64,000 nucleotides of DNA from Argyresthia goedartella. Lineage: Eukaryota > Arthropoda > Insecta > Lepidoptera > Argyresthiidae. Made by a program: the position numbers and the translations under genes. Under the pieces are notes generated by a model. It was not told the origin of the DNA. It ran no database searches and saw only the letters and a program-made list of their open reading frames with translations. This document shows positions 10,206 through 21,930 of this stretch, piece after piece. The stretch spans positions 36,720,906-36,784,905 of the forward strand of contig OX463818.1 of NCBI GenBank assembly GCA_949825045.1. The letters run 5' to 3'. How positions within the stretch are numbered: the stretch's first letter is position 1; every line of letters begins with the position of its first letter.

Positions 10206-11246
10206 ATGTCTGTTACCAATAAAAATTCGTGGAAATGCCAGAAATGCTACTGCAATATGCCAAAAAAAGACAACACAAACACCCCTGCCCGAGCACAACA
10301 ACCTAACCCATCTGAAGAAGGTGAACCCGCGGCAGTAACGGTTTCAAATATAACCTTAAGGAAAAGAGCTCATAATTTGCAAATTTCTACCACCTACTCC
10401 GACGACGATGATATAAGCGTCCTTGGGGATACGCAAATCAATTCGGCAACAATTTCCTATCAACAATTCGAAATACTATTAGACAATAAACTGGAAACAA
10501 TGAAAAGCTCTATATTAACAAACATTAAAAATATAATGAAAATTGAAATATCCAAGGCAATATCTGATCTCAAAAAAGATATCCAGCCTACAATTGCAGC
10601 CCTGACTGATACCCAAAATAACCATGAACTCCAAATAAATTGCTTAAACAATTACATAGATGAATTGCGAAGAAAAACTTCTCAAATACAAACCGAATTA
10701 ATTGCTCTAACCCAACAAGCTACAAACCGAAAAGCTGATTATCAAGTAACTGGGACAAAACTGGACCTCTACAACAACACAAACACACAAAGGAAAATCG
10801 TTCTTTATGGCTTACGAAGTGAACCCTGGGAAAATGAGCAGCGACTCTACGAGAGAATAATATACATATTTCGTGATGTGTTGAACATGGACCTGGAAGG
10901 ACATGTAGATGATATTAAGAGACTTGGAAAAAAGGGACCTCTTCTGATAGAATTCTTGAGCAAGAAAACTTCTCAAGATATACTAAAAAGTAGCTACTTA
11001 TTTAAGAACACGGGACTAAACATATCCTCCTATATGGATGAAAACGCTCGGTCAAAAAGAAAAATGCTCATCACTATTCTTATAGAGGCACGAAAAAATG
11101 GCCAAAAAGCGAACATCGTTGACAACGAACTCTACATAGATGGGAAAAAACAAGTATTAGACCAAACGCCCACTGCTTCAACTAATCACAAAGAAATGTT
11201 CAGTGCTACAGATTACTCGAACAAAACTTGCACCTTTCGTGAATAA
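10206..11246 (+). CDS. non-LTR ORF1 protein (nucleic-acid binding)
   Basis: Start chosen at ATG 10206, because the frame upstream belongs to mariner sequence. The N-terminus has a C-x2-C pair (WKCQKCYC). A coiled-coil-like region follows (about residues 85-185; LLDNKLETMKSSI...), then an RRM-like domain of LINE ORF1 type with KIVLYGLRSEPWENE and DDIKRLGKKGPLLIEF. Length is about 346 residues and the frame is intact. Known ORF1p proteins trimerise and coat element RNA. The 3' end overlaps ORF2 by about 40 bases in another frame. The domain reading is by eye. Confidence 0.75.
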   Translation: MSVTNKNSWKCQKCYCNMPKKDNTNTPARAQQPNPSEEGEPAAVTVSNITLRKRAHNLQISTTYSDDDDISVLGDTQINSATISYQQFEILLDNKLETMKSSILTNIKNIMKIEISKAISDLKKDIQPTIAALTDTQNNHELQINCLNNYIDELRRKTSQIQTELIALTQQATNRKADYQVTGTKLDLYNNTNTQRKIVLYGLRSEPWENEQRLYERIIYIFRDVLNMDLEGHVDDIKRLGKKGPLLIEFLSKKTSQDILKSSYLFKNTGLNISSYMDENARSKRKMLITILIEARKNGQKANIVDNELYIDGKKQVLDQTPTASTNHKEMFSATDYSNKTCTFRE

Positions 11247-14150
11247 CCCACCAACACCCCAGCAGAGCCTACGTAATAAAGACTACAAGAAAGACTACAA
11301 TATACCAGAAAAGGAAATAAAACCCAACTTCAAGAAAATATCATATCAAAATAGACCAACTAACTTTAAAATACTATTCCAAAACTTCCAGAGCATAAAT
11401 AATAAACAACATTTACTAGAGGCCCTCATAGATGAAGACTCTTCTTACCGAGCTATATGTGTATCAGAGTCATGGCTGACTGAAGCAAAACTGGAGCTTC
11501 TCCAGATATCAGGCTACAGGATCGCCTCCCACTTCACCAGAAAAAATAGAGTCGGCGGTGGCGTGTGCATACTGCTACAGGATGATGTTGAATACGAGGA
11601 CGTCACATCTATCACCGATACCTCCATCGAATATAATCTTGAACTGTGTGCTGTAAAACTGACAAGACAAAATGTTCTACTAATATGTGCTTATTGGAAT
11701 GGAGATGACAGGGACCGATTCAACTCTCAGTTAAACATCTTGCTCAACTTATTGCAGAAGAAATATCCTAAGATTGATATAGTTATAGGAGGTGATTTTA
11801 ACATTAACATTCTAGAAATTAATAATAAGCCTAATCGTTTCATACGAACCATGTCCGAACACAATTTCACTCAATATATAAATTCCCCTACACACTTCAC
11901 AAAAACAAGTAGCTCCTGCATTGACTTAGTATTCACAAACTCTAACAAATACCAAGAGTCATCTGTAAAAAACCTAGGATTTACAAATCATATGGCTATT
12001 GAATTAATCCTTAAAATACCCCCACCTCTTTCTCCTCAAACTGATTTCTGACACACACATAAAAGAATGTATTCAAAAAGAAACATGGATCTTTTCAAAA
12101 ATTCACTCATAGATATCGACTGGGAAAAAATCCTGATCAGAGAGTCAAACGTTAACGATAATTATAATATGTTTCACTCAATCCTAACAGATATATTAAA
12201 TAAATTCATTCCAATTCAAAAAATAAAACTTCAGTTCAAAAAGAAAAAACTATGGTTGACCACTGGTATCAAAAAATCCTGCCATAATAAGAGACTCCTA
12301 AAGTTTCATGCTCTACAATGTAACAGCGAATTACTATACCATCACTATAAAACATACGAAAAATGCTCAAAAAAACAGTAAATACATCAAAAAAATTACA
12401 GTACATATCACAAATGAAAACATCAAACAATAAAATAAAAACTATGTGGAAAATAATTAATGAACGTACCAATAAAAACAAATTAAAATTAAAAGAAAAC
12501 ATTAAACTAAATATAAACGCCTTTGAACAATCAGACCCCAATATTATCTCGAAACATTTCAATAACCATTTCGCTTCGATAGGTCAAATTAAACATGCAA
12601 ACGCCAAGGGACGACCAGTAATACTTCCTACTACAAACACAATGTACCTTCACTTCGTTACATATCGTGAGGTATCTAAAATCATAAGAAATCTCAAAAA
12701 CAAGAAAAGCTGTGGTTTCGATGACTTCCCCCCAATTCTATTTAAGCATTGCGCTGACCTACTTACTATACCCCTTTGCCTGTTAATCAACCCTAAAACC
12801 AACACTGACAACTATCGGCCCATTGCAGTTCTACCTACATCAGCCAAAATATTTGAAAAAGCTATCCACGACCGAATCTATTCCTTCTGTGAAAAATTCA
12901 ACGTATTTCATCACTCCCAAAATGGTTTTCGGAAAAATCATTCAACTACTCTCGCCGTCTTTAAATTCACACAGGAAATTCTTAATATACTTAGAAATAA
13001 ACATTACGCTGTTGGTATACTGATCGACATGACGAAAGCTTATGATAAAGTTCAGTTTAATATACTGTTGAATAAGTTAAACGGTGTGGGCATTAGAGGC
13101 AAAGCACACGACTGGCTTACTTCATATTTACACAATAGAGAACAATACGTCCAAATAGAATATTATAATCAGACTACAAGAGAAATCGTATACCATAAAT
13201 CTGACTGCATAACTACTCATGCCTCAATACCTCAAGGTAGCGTAATCGGATGCCTACTTTTTCTTATTTATATCAACGATCTCCCAAAAATTCTAAATGA
13301 CCCTTGCATCCTATTTGCTGATGACATATCCCTAGTTTCCTCCCACAAAAATAACGATAATATAAACGAAAAACTCACAAAATGCCTTGACACCATTACT
13401 GACTGGATGACTGACCACAACCTCGAAATAAATCCCCAGAAAACTAAATTAATAACGTTTTATCCACATCAAAAACCGCCCCTCGATATCAACTTTAGCT
13501 ATAATAATATTCCACTAGAAATAATAAAAGAGGCAAATTTATTAGGAATTATCATAGACTCTCACTTAAATTGGAAGTCGCATGTACAGAAACTTAAAGG
13601 TAAAATATCTAAATTCTCATATGCTTTAAGGGAAGTAAAAAAATCAACTAACACCGCCACTGCTCTTTCAGCATACTACGCACACGCACATTCTTTACTT
13701 AATTATGGCATCATACTGTGGGGAAACAGCACCGACGCTCCACAATTATTTAGACTACAGAAAAAGCTGCTGAGAATTATAGCAAACATAGAACCAACAC
13801 ACACATGTAAACCACATTTCAAAACATATAGCATCCTCACCCTCCCCTCTATTTACTTATTCGAAATAATAAAGCTAGTCAGAAAATACCCAGAAACATA
13901 CAAGACCAGAGACACACTGAATAACTTATACTCCTTCAGACACAAACACAAAATTCTCCTCCCAAAAATTTATATGTCATTGCAATCCACTAACACATAT
14001 ATTATGTCCATAACCATCTATAACAAACTTCCAGATAGTTACAAAAATATTTCTAACGAAATAGAATTCCTAAAGAAAGTAAAAAATCATCTCCTCCAAA
14101 AAGCGTACTACAGCATTGAAGAATATTTAAATGAAACACACTTTCTATAA
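11203..14150 (+). pseudogene. non-LTR ORF2 (AP endonuclease plus reverse transcriptase), broken
   Basis: Endonuclease domain: ILFQNFQSINNK, ICVSESWL, VIGGDFNINI and a C-terminal LGFTNHMAIE where SDH is usual (N replaces D). TGA at 12049-12051 stops the frame, which reopens in phase at 12067. A frameshift near 12360 leads to the RT frame (12363-14150). RT blocks: GFRKNHSTTLAVF, IDMTKAYDKV, SIPQGSVIGCLLFLIYINDL, CILFADDISLV. Between CLLIN and PKTNTDNYRP the usual motif-1 stretch (about 25 residues) is missing, an internal deletion near 12795. So the enzyme is dead although most motifs survive. Confidence 0.85.
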
Positions 14151-15833
14151 TCACACACAAACACTCACACACATGCACTTACACACCCTCAAACACACTC
14201 ATAACACACAAAGGTACACATACACAAATGCATGTAAATCTTATAATTATAATACTTTAATGTTACGCTAATACTGTAGATAATAGTAGGTAATGATCTC
14301 ATTGTTATAAAGTTAACCATTTTATGATATTTTATTATTGTGCAAGTTAGATGTAAGATATTGCAGTGCCCTCACTGGGTTCATTGTCGGTTCTTCAAAT
14401 TCTATATATATATATATATATATATATCACCATATACCACCACAATGTCGCAATAAACGTTTTGAGTTTGAGTTTGAGTTTGGACTGTATGCAGGATGAC
14501 TCATGAGTTCTACATTTTTCGCCTTCAAAAAGTCGTTTGTCTGTCTGGCCGTGTGAGAACTAGCATTGTCGTGGTGCAGGATGATACGGCGTTTACGGTT
14601 ATTTTTGCGGAGTTCGTCAATAACTTCCGGCAATAACAATAAAGCAACAGTAGCCACGTGTCCAGTTTTATTAAAAAAAGAAGCAATCATCCGCTTAGAT
14701 GCACTTTTCACGCGCGCCACTTTGGTTGGTTTCGGCTCATCTTGAAAGACCCATACGCTCGATTGCTGCTTTGTTTTGGGATCGTAGCAATAAATCCATG
14801 TTTCGTCACCTTCGTTGAATCTGGTAAGCATGGCACTGCACCAAGTGACGCGGTCCGTTTTTTGAGCCTCGGTCAAGTTGTGTGGGATCCACCGCGAGCA
14901 CAGCTTTCTCACACCCAAATGTTTGTGTAGGATTAATTGTATTTGACTCATGCCTATTTCTAAGGATGCGCGAATTTCATGGTAAGTCACATGCCTGTCT
15001 GTTTCAATCATACGGCGCACAGCATCGATGTTTTTGTTGGTCACAGCGGTGGACGGCCGACCATCGCGAGATTCGTCACTGAGATTGATACGACCACGCT
15101 TGAATTCTGCAAACCAGCTATAAACAGTTGTCTTGCATGGTGCTTCATTGCCAAAAGCTGTTTCAAGCCGAGCGATGCTCTGTTGAGCTGTCAAATTACA
15201 CTTAAAATCGTAGAAAATCATACTACGAAAATTTTCCCGAGTTAAATCCATGTTGATGCAGACACACAATTTTTTAAATGGCGCCACAAGGTAAAAACAA
15301 AAGGCAGTCAGATGAAACAAACTGCATTCTACAGCCAAAGAGTTCTATTTTCAAATGTTGCAATAAATTTTTAAATATTGTTTATGTAAGTGGCCAGTTC
15401 CGGAAACTTACAGTGCGCCCTATGTACGACCCGCCTCCATCTCACGAAAACATTATCCCTCCTCCCCTCACTGATCTAGACTGGATGAGTCCTGGTCCTT
15501 CCAAAAGAGCTCAAGTCCAAACTGTTTTTGCTTGACCGTGTAAATAGTATTATTTATAGTTTAAATTTATGTTTATATTGTTTTTTTAATGTTTACGTTT
15601 ATTTTTTTTGAAACCATACCATTTTATTTTCTTTTTCTTCTTTTCTTTGTGGCAGCGTATTGTGGCGACATCTTTGAGAGAATCCCTACACATGATGGTG
15701 GCTTACCATTGATATCATTGATAGTCACTAATTGAAAAGACCAACGACCGGACCAAGAAAGCTAACTTATTCAACAACCCCGCCACTAGGTGTCGCTAGC
15801 TGTATATTGAGGGCTTTACATTTAATTAGCAAG

Positions 15834-17381
15834 ATGCATTGCAACATATGCAACGACACTATCCTTGGCTCCGAGCTGCTGACATGCATCAAATGTCACC
15901 ACCACTACCACCATAACTGTCTCAACATGACAAAGGCACACTATATGGGAAACCTATCACGACTGAAGATAAATTATGTATGTCCAGTATGCCAGAGTAC
16001 AGCGGCAGCGCGACAAAATATACCTTTCCCAGATCAGTCGCCCAAATTACCCATCAATGGAAACAGTAATACTTTAACTCCATGTACGGGGGAAGAGAAT
16101 ATCACACGCAGGCCACGGCGAATTATTCCCAGTTCCATTCGTCAGGAAAGCTGTGACGATTCAATCCTAAATCTGTCTTCACAAAGCCTACCTAATGTAA
16201 AGGATCATGAGGAGCTAAATGACTTGCGAGATAATAACAAGAGACTTCGCTCAGAGCTTGATACCGCAAACAATGAGATTGACCATTTAAGCATGGAGAT
16301 ATTAAGTCTCAAACAAACATTAGCTGAGAATAATAGAAAAATAGATCTATGTAAAGCAGTAGGTCTCTGTGGATCATCGCCATCAAGAAATAAGTCAGCA
16401 CCGTCAGCACCAATATTCTTCTCGCCACAATACCGCAAACTCACACCAAATGTGATACAAATCGGCTTCCCTCTGAAGACTACACGAGAATTTACGAGCA
16501 GAGTGGTTGGACAGATGAACCCCAATAAACAGGCCTTACTTTCTCAGCAAGAAATTCGAATTCCCAAGAACACAGATTTGGCGTTCAAAGCAAATTAAAC
16601 CCTTGCATCAATATATATCGACAATACAAGCAACACCAAGGACACTAAATGTCAGCAGCAAACGCATAATAAACGTCGAGTAATGATTTTGGGAGATGAG
16701 CAAGGAAGGGGAATGTCCATAATCCTTCAAGAACTTTTGGGTACCAATTTTGCTGTAGAGTCTATTATTAAACCTAATGCTACCATGGATAACGTTCTGA
16801 GATCATCATCGCTTTGCCAAAATTATGGTAAAAATGATGTTATTATTGTGATTGGAGGCTCAAATGATAAGGACCCACTCAAATTACAATCCTTATTGTA
16901 CTATAACCTTAGTAATCTTAAAAACAATGTTATAATCTTTAAAGCTGCTAGAAGCAAATATCTAAACAAAAACATGGTTAACGCAACTTTTAGGCACTTA
17001 TGCTCACGTTTTGTAAACACCACTTTCTTGAACACGGACGAAAATTATAATTTCGGAAATGTTCAGCTCAACAACAATGAGTACACGTGCAGGCAATTAC
17101 TACAAGAAATTCTTAGAATCGGCTATGCTCAGAAACTTTCAGATTACAAAGGATCCCAAACGGAGCGTCGTACTGAATTGCCTGTACTTGTAAATGTAGA
17201 GACCCAGACTGACCGTCTTACTAAATTGCCTGCAGTAGTTAATATAGAGACCCAAACGGACTATGTTGAAATCAATCACAAAGATAATGGTAACGAAAAC
17301 GAACATAATTTAAATGACAATGGTAATATAGATAATAATTCGAATATTAATAATAATGATAATATTTTTTTTCGTGCATAA
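15834..17381 (+). pseudogene. CR1 ORF1: PHD finger, coiled coil, esterase-like domain (one stop)
   Basis: ATG 15834. Residues 3-55 form a C4HC3 PHD-type finger (CNICNDTILGSELLTCIKCH, then HHNCLN and CPVCQ). A coiled coil follows at about 130-170 (EELNDLRDNNKRLRSELD). A single TAA (16596-16598) interrupts the frame, which stays open on both sides. The downstream part has an SGNH-hydrolase-like core: MILGDEQGRGMS (block I) and IIVIGGSNDKD (block III). Block I has Glu where active members have the Ser of GDS. The C-terminus contains two similar copies of an ETQTD motif (about 17202-17262) and an asparagine-rich tail that overlaps ORF2 by 26 bases. Confidence 0.8.
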
Positions 17382-17940
17382 CTGCCTTAATATATTTCAC
17401 CAAAATATCAACGGTCTTGTTCACAAATCGGACGTGTTAACTGCACACTTAGAAGAGCTTAAAACGACCGGAGTATCAGTAGATGTATTAGGAATAACGG
17501 AGCATAACATGATCGAGACCGATATATACTCACTGAATATTTCTAATTTTTAAATTTCTAATTTTTAATATTTGTGTACGACTGTATGTTTCCTGAATAA
17601 ACGAAAATAAAATATTGAAAACTACACGCTAGCTACATATTCTGCCAGAAGCACCCGAAGTGGCGGAGCGGCGGTACTTATTAAAAATAAACCTAACAAC
17701 TGCCTTAATATATTTCACCAAAATATCAACGGTCTTGTTCACAAATCGGACTTGTTAACTGCAAACTTAGAAGAGCTTAAAACGACCGGAGTATCAGTAG
17801 ATGTATTAGGAATAACGGAGCATAACATGATCGAGACCGATATATACTCACTGAATATTGAAAACTACACGCTAGCTACATATTCTGCCAGAAGCACCCG
17901 ATGTGGCGGAGCGGCGGTACTTATTAAAAATAAACCTAAC
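17380..17940 (+). repeat. tandem duplication at the start of CR1 ORF2
   Basis: About 243 bp starting aactgccttaatatatttca occur twice: 17380-17697 (enlarged by an insert at 17542-17616) and 17698-17940. The copies differ by only a few bases (for example gacgtgtta versus gacttgtta), so the event is recent relative to the element. Confidence 0.88.
17542..17616 (+). mobile_element. 75-bp insertion with AATATT duplication and poly(A) signal
   Basis: AATATT occurs on both sides (17536-17541 and 17611-17616). The insert contains two copies of a tctaatttttaa-like motif, then ends with gaataaacgaaaataaa, an AATAAA-like polyadenylation signal and an A-rich end. This looks like the extreme 3' end of a retrotransposed RNA. 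It is absent from the second copy of the duplication. Confidence 0.6.
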
Positions 17941-20803
17941 TATAATGTAATTGATATAGCGAACTGTAATATCACCAATGCTGTTGAATGCTGTGGCATC
18001 ACTCTGACTGACGACAATATAAATATTATTTGCGTTTACAGAAAAGCCAAGTACGACGTAAAGACTTTTGAGACCTTCTTTACAAATCTGGACAAACTGC
18101 TATCAAAACTTTCACAAAATAAAAGAAAAACTATTTTGTGTGGAGATTTTAACATCGACCGACTTAAATCTAACAGATTCGTGGTTGAATTTGAAAATCT
18201 GCTATCAAATTATAATCTTAAACTCACATTCAATGAACCAACACGTTTAACTAGTGGAACATGTTTAGACAATTTTATCCATAATATACAAGGCTGTGAG
18301 GCTGAGATAGTGGAATTTGCGCTTTCCGACCATACTGGACAAATACTTATATGCCCGGTTCAAAACCTTTGCAGCTTCCAAAATTGGTCAATTTATAGGC
18401 AATATTATAGCGTTGAGTACTTAAATAAGTTCAGGAAACACATTTCAAGTCTTAGCTTTGCTGAAGTGTATAGCAGCAACGACGCCAATGAGGCTTTTAA
18501 TGAGCTCCATCAAATGTTTAAACTTCTATATGATTTGTGTTTTCCAAAAATCAAGATTCGGATGACAAGCAATAAACGACCAAAGTGGGTGACGAAAGGA
18601 ATCCAATTATGTTCAAAAAAGAAAAGAATGTTATTATGGCAATCAAGACAGTATCCTAGCCAACAAAATAAACAGATTTACAAAAACTATTCAAAGAGAC
18701 TTAAAAAAAATATAAAACTGACACAAAAATCTCAAAATGAGTATTTAATTAAAACATCAAATAATAAATCGAAGGCTACATGGAAAATAATAAACAGCTA
18801 TAATAATAATAAGACGAAACCAAAAGATGACATAAAACAAATTAAAATTGATGGCCAAATTTTTAATGATCCGCAAGAAATTTCGCAATTATTTAATGAT
18901 TTCTACATCGATCAAATAACACAACATCGCATGAATCATACTCTCACAAATAATCGCATATCCGTGCCTTTTAATCCCAATTCATTATTTTTAATGCCAA
19001 CAACTCCGACCGAGGTATTTAAAATAATAATAAACCTAAAAAACACTAATAGTACTGGGTATGACAACTTGTCAACAAAGGTTATCAAATATGTGGCGGA
19101 TCTGATAGCACCAGTTTTGAGCAGTATTATTAACCTATCAATCCAGCAAGGCATATTTCCAGAAAAGCTCAAAACCTCAGTCATACGACCTCTGTTTAAG
19201 AAGAAAGATCGAGAAGACATGAGTTGCTATAGACCGGTTGCGCTGATCCCCATCCTATCAAAAGTTTTTGAAAAAGTATTTTACAATGCTCTTTATCAAT
19301 ACTTCGAGAAAAAAGGGCTATTTGTGGAAGAACAGAAGGGGTTTAGAAAGGGAAGAACGATAGACCTAGCTATATATGATTTTTTGGTACAGGTGATAAC
19401 ACATGTGGATAAAAAGATTCCTGTGTCCGCGTTATACATGGATATGACTAAAGCATTCGACTTCGTTGACCACGCCATACTGGTAAATAAACTTTATGCT
19501 TATGGTGTTCGGGGTAATATGCTAGAACTTGTTAAAAGCTATTTGAGCAACAGAGTACAGTTAACTCAGATCTCCAGAATCAACCCTAAAACGAAAACAG
19601 AAATTCAGTACTTGTCAGACCCGAGAATTGTACAATATGGAGTGCCGCAGGGTAGCGTGTTGGGACCATTATTGTTCCTTATTTATATCAATGATCTTCC
19701 TGCATCGGTATCTCATCCAATGGTATTGTTTGCAGATGACAGTACCATGATTGCTGAGTGTCAAGACAAAAACACATATGAATCAGACATTAATAATTCT
19801 CTAAAAAACATTGTTGGATGGCTAGAACGTAATCACCTTTTGATTAATCTTGACAAAACAAACATTATGACATTTAAAAATAATTACAATCAATCGACGA
19901 ATAATAATCTTGACATACACTATAATAATAAGATAATCGACACAGCTAATATAACAAAATTTTTAGGACTTTACATTGATTCACACTTGACATGGAAACC
20001 ACAAATAGATCATTTATGTAAAAAGTTAAGTCAGTTTTATTATGCACTCTACATCCTTTCAAAAGTAACTGGACAATCGGCTTTACTAACAGTCTACCAT
20101 GCCTTCGTCGCCTCAACTTTAAGATATGGGATTATATTCTGGGGGAACTCTACCGACAAAAATAAGGCGCTAAAAGCACAGAAACGGTGCATCAGGTCAA
20201 TCTGTAAACTAAAGCCAACAGATAGCTGCATTCCTCATTTTAAAAGATTAAAATTATTAACGTTGCCATCATTATATATATATGAGACTGCTCTATTTGT
20301 AAAGACAAACTGGCAATTATTTAAGAAAATGAATAGTAAAAGAGAGGTCAAATTAAGTGCTCCTTTACGCTCCAATGCGTTTTATGATAAGAGTATTTTA
20401 GGTATGGCGCCAAGGCTCTATAATAAGTTACCGAAATCAATTAGGGATGCTAACCAACTGCACTCATACAAGGCTTTACGAGAAATTTCCTGGTCGAAAA
20501 GGCTTACTATAGTGTGCAGGAGTTCTTAGATGATAAATTGACAATGCATTACAATAAAATATTGAATAATGATTGCGACATGTACTAATATTAACTATAA
20601 TAATTCATTTGTTATATAACTATATTGTACTAAAATAATAATTGTTAATAATATGTAAATTTTGCTACTTTATTTAATTACATATGTGATACAAAATTTG
20701 TATGTCTACATGGCAGAATATAGAGAAACTCTATGTGACATTCTCTTTAAGAACTGTTGTAAACCTATATTCATGCAAATAAATAATACTTTACTTTACT
20801 TTA

Positions 20804-21064
20804 TTATTTAGCCAAAATCTGACATTTTACTCTTTTTTTTGGTGAAACTATGAGGCCTATATGTACCACTTTCGTATTAAATTAAAGCTAATCCAGTTCC
20901 TCGTAAATTATTTTCTTATGACTTTAACCTAGGAGCATTCGACCAGCCGGTACGTGTCTTAGAAAGTAAACGAACCACAAAAATTTCGCCTTAAAAAAAA
21001 TGTCCTCTGACTGGCTATATCTCTGTAACCAATGGACCTAGAGTGCTAGGATTAGGAGGAAATT
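20804..21064. other. intergenic stretch, nothing recognised
   Basis: Follows the ACTTT tail of CR1 element 2. No ORF or repeat signature stands out before the dispersed repeat at 21065. Confidence 0.4.
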
Positions 21065-21290
21065 GTAGCAAATTTAGTTAGGTTTATTGAATTGATAAAG
21101 CAAACATTCTTGAAAAACGCTTCCAGAGTAGTTTTTCTTAGAAAAAACGGAAACAAGTGCCAACATTTCCCAGTTTTTCGGGCGCCATGGGGTTTCAGGA
21201 TTGCAAACATGGGTGTAAACCACTCTCAAGGAACCTAACAACATATAAATAAATTGTAGATACATGCGCGTTTGCGATGTTTGATGTCGT
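21065..21290 (-). repeat. dispersed repeat copy (partner at 6745-6960)
   Basis: The reverse complement matches 6745-6960 over about 200 bp: catcgcaaacgcgcatgta, atatgttgttaggt and cttgtttc blocks appear in the same order. The copies diverge by substitutions and small indels. Confidence 0.7.
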
Positions 21291-21564
21291 TTTTGAATTA
21301 ACTATTAGTTTTGAATCCTTTTGATCCTTTTTATGCTAGTGAGATCTGCCGCTTATAAAATCGTAGAAACTTCCTAGGATATGTCAAAGTATAAAGATAC
21401 TCAAAGTCCAAAACCTTTGTAATACATATGTTTTAAGGTTTGTATCACATTTGCTCCAGATTTTAATGTTACAATTTTCATTTATTGTCTGTTCAAGACT
21501 GAATAAAATTTCTGAAGAATGCCTTCCTTTTAATAAAACACTTTTCGTTAATTTAAAATTTTAA

Positions 21565-21570
21565 TTTATT
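21565..21570 (-). terminator. polyadenylation signal of Dim1
   Basis: AATAAA on the minus strand (tttatt on the plus strand), about 150 bases beyond the Dim1 stop codon. It is the first such hexamer downstream and a good candidate for 3' end formation. Confidence 0.6.
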
Positions 21571-21716
21571 ATGTACAAAAGTCGCACAAACATTTAAAAC
21601 AATGCTCGTTTTTATCACACCCATCATCATGAAATCACTGTGAATCACCATAACAAAACTTGCACAATCCTCTGAACTAAATACCACAAATGGTGCATTT
21701 GTGGCATCCAGTCCCT

Positions 21717-21930
21717 TCAATATCTGTACTTGGTGGAGTAGTCCTTGGGTGATACAACGAGACCGCGTCCCTTGCGAGCACCTCGGTACACCGTCTCCAC
21801 AATGTCAATCATCTCCTGCTTGTCCTCGAGTGGCCAGTTGATCTTGTTGTTGTTGCCGGTGCCCAGGTCAATCATGATGTGCTTGTTGCGGAAGAAGAAC
21901 ATCACGGTGCATGGGTCGTACAACTCGTAC
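21717..21930 (-). CDS. Dim1: Dim1 exon 3 (terminal coding exon)
   Basis: Acceptor AG at 21932-21931. The exon opens with the G that completes Met from exon 2, then YELYDPCTVMFFF, and ends at TGA 21719-21717. It holds the C-terminal half of the thioredoxin fold and the basic C-terminal tail (ARKGRGLVVS). Confidence 0.96.

Larger units (their letters stand above)
10167..14481 (+). mobile_element. CR1/Jockey-like non-LTR retrotransposon 1
   Basis: Inserted in the mariner transposase with a GGAC duplication (10163-10166 and 14482-14485). It carries ORF1, ORF2 and a 3' UTR that ends in TTTGAG repeats (about 14461-14481). A CA-rich stretch (14151-14230) and a (TA)n run (about 14402-14427) precede the tail. 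Only about 40 bp precede ORF1, so the 5' end may be slightly truncated. Confidence 0.88.
9952..15251 (-). pseudogene. mariner transposase, split
   Basis: Minus strand. ATG at 15251-15249 starts MDLTRENFRSMIFYDF, an N-terminal HTH region with WFAEFKRG. Next come the catalytic blocks GDETWIYCYDP (first D) and ILHHDNASSHTA (second D). The frame then breaks at HPAYSP, where the non-LTR element inserted (14482). It resumes at 10163 with PDLAPCDFFLFP (third D of the D,D34D triad) and ends CIDAKGDYFEKQ with TAA at 9954-9952. All three catalytic aspartates and both termini are present, so the coding sequence seems little decayed apart from the insertion. Confidence 0.88.
9887..15424 (-). mobile_element. 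mariner element 1, interrupted by a CR1-like insertion
   Basis: TA dinucleotides flank it (9885-9886 and 15425-15426). Its ends match as imperfect inverted repeats of about 26 bp, with GCGCACT(A/G)TAAGTTTCC common to both. Without the CR1-like insertion (10167-14481) the element is about 1.2 kb, normal for mariner. It entered the CXC-domain ORF first; the CR1-like element came later. Confidence 0.88.
9630..15535 (+). pseudogene. CXC (cysteine-rich) repeat protein C-terminus, split by a mariner
   Basis: Part 1 (9630-9886) reads NPCGWGWATSEQGL... then a cysteine cluster (CKCKKCCLGYCTCRKAGLKC) and an acidic tail DLDEEDDDVDDPTP. Part 2 (15427-15535) resumes in the same frame with YDPPPSHENIIPPPL and ends QVQTVFA before TGA. 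The join across the mariner (one TA kept) restores the reading frame exactly, which shows that the two parts are one gene. An in-frame TAG at 9822-9824 is a further lesion. Tesmin/TSO1-like CXC clusters bind DNA in known proteins. Here the protein is probably a repetitive-element product, not a single-copy host gene, but I cannot name its family. Confidence 0.65.
17356..20529 (+). pseudogene. CR1 ORF2: AP endonuclease and reverse transcriptase, nearly intact
   Basis: The likely original start is ATG 17356, overlapping ORF1. A tandem duplication with a 75-bp insert disrupts the first 80 codons, and the long open frame runs from about 17698. Endonuclease: FHQNINGL, LGITEHNM, ILCGDFNIDRL, FALSDHTGQI. 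RT: KGFRKGRTIDLAIYDF, YMDMTKAFDFVDH, GVPQGSVLGPLLFLIYINDL and MVLFADD (19724-19740). Near 20480 a one-base frameshift replaces the usual end: the next frame reads FLVEKAYYSVQEFLDDKL, the family's normal C-terminus. Otherwise all catalytic motifs are present, so this is a young copy. It lies 1.2 kb from the 3' end of Dim1, convergent with it. Confidence 0.85.
15640..20803 (+). mobile_element. CR1-like non-LTR retrotransposon 2 (PHD and esterase-like ORF1)
   Basis: Near full length: a short 5' UTR, ORF1 with PHD finger, coiled coil and SGNH/esterase-like domain, overlapping ORF2 with endonuclease and RT, and a 3' UTR ending in ACTTT repeats (about 20785-20803). The PHD plus esterase combination is known from CR1-clade elements. 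The 5' boundary near 15640 is an estimate. Damage: one stop in ORF1, a tandem duplication with a small insertion at the ORF2 start, and a late frameshift. Confidence 0.85.
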
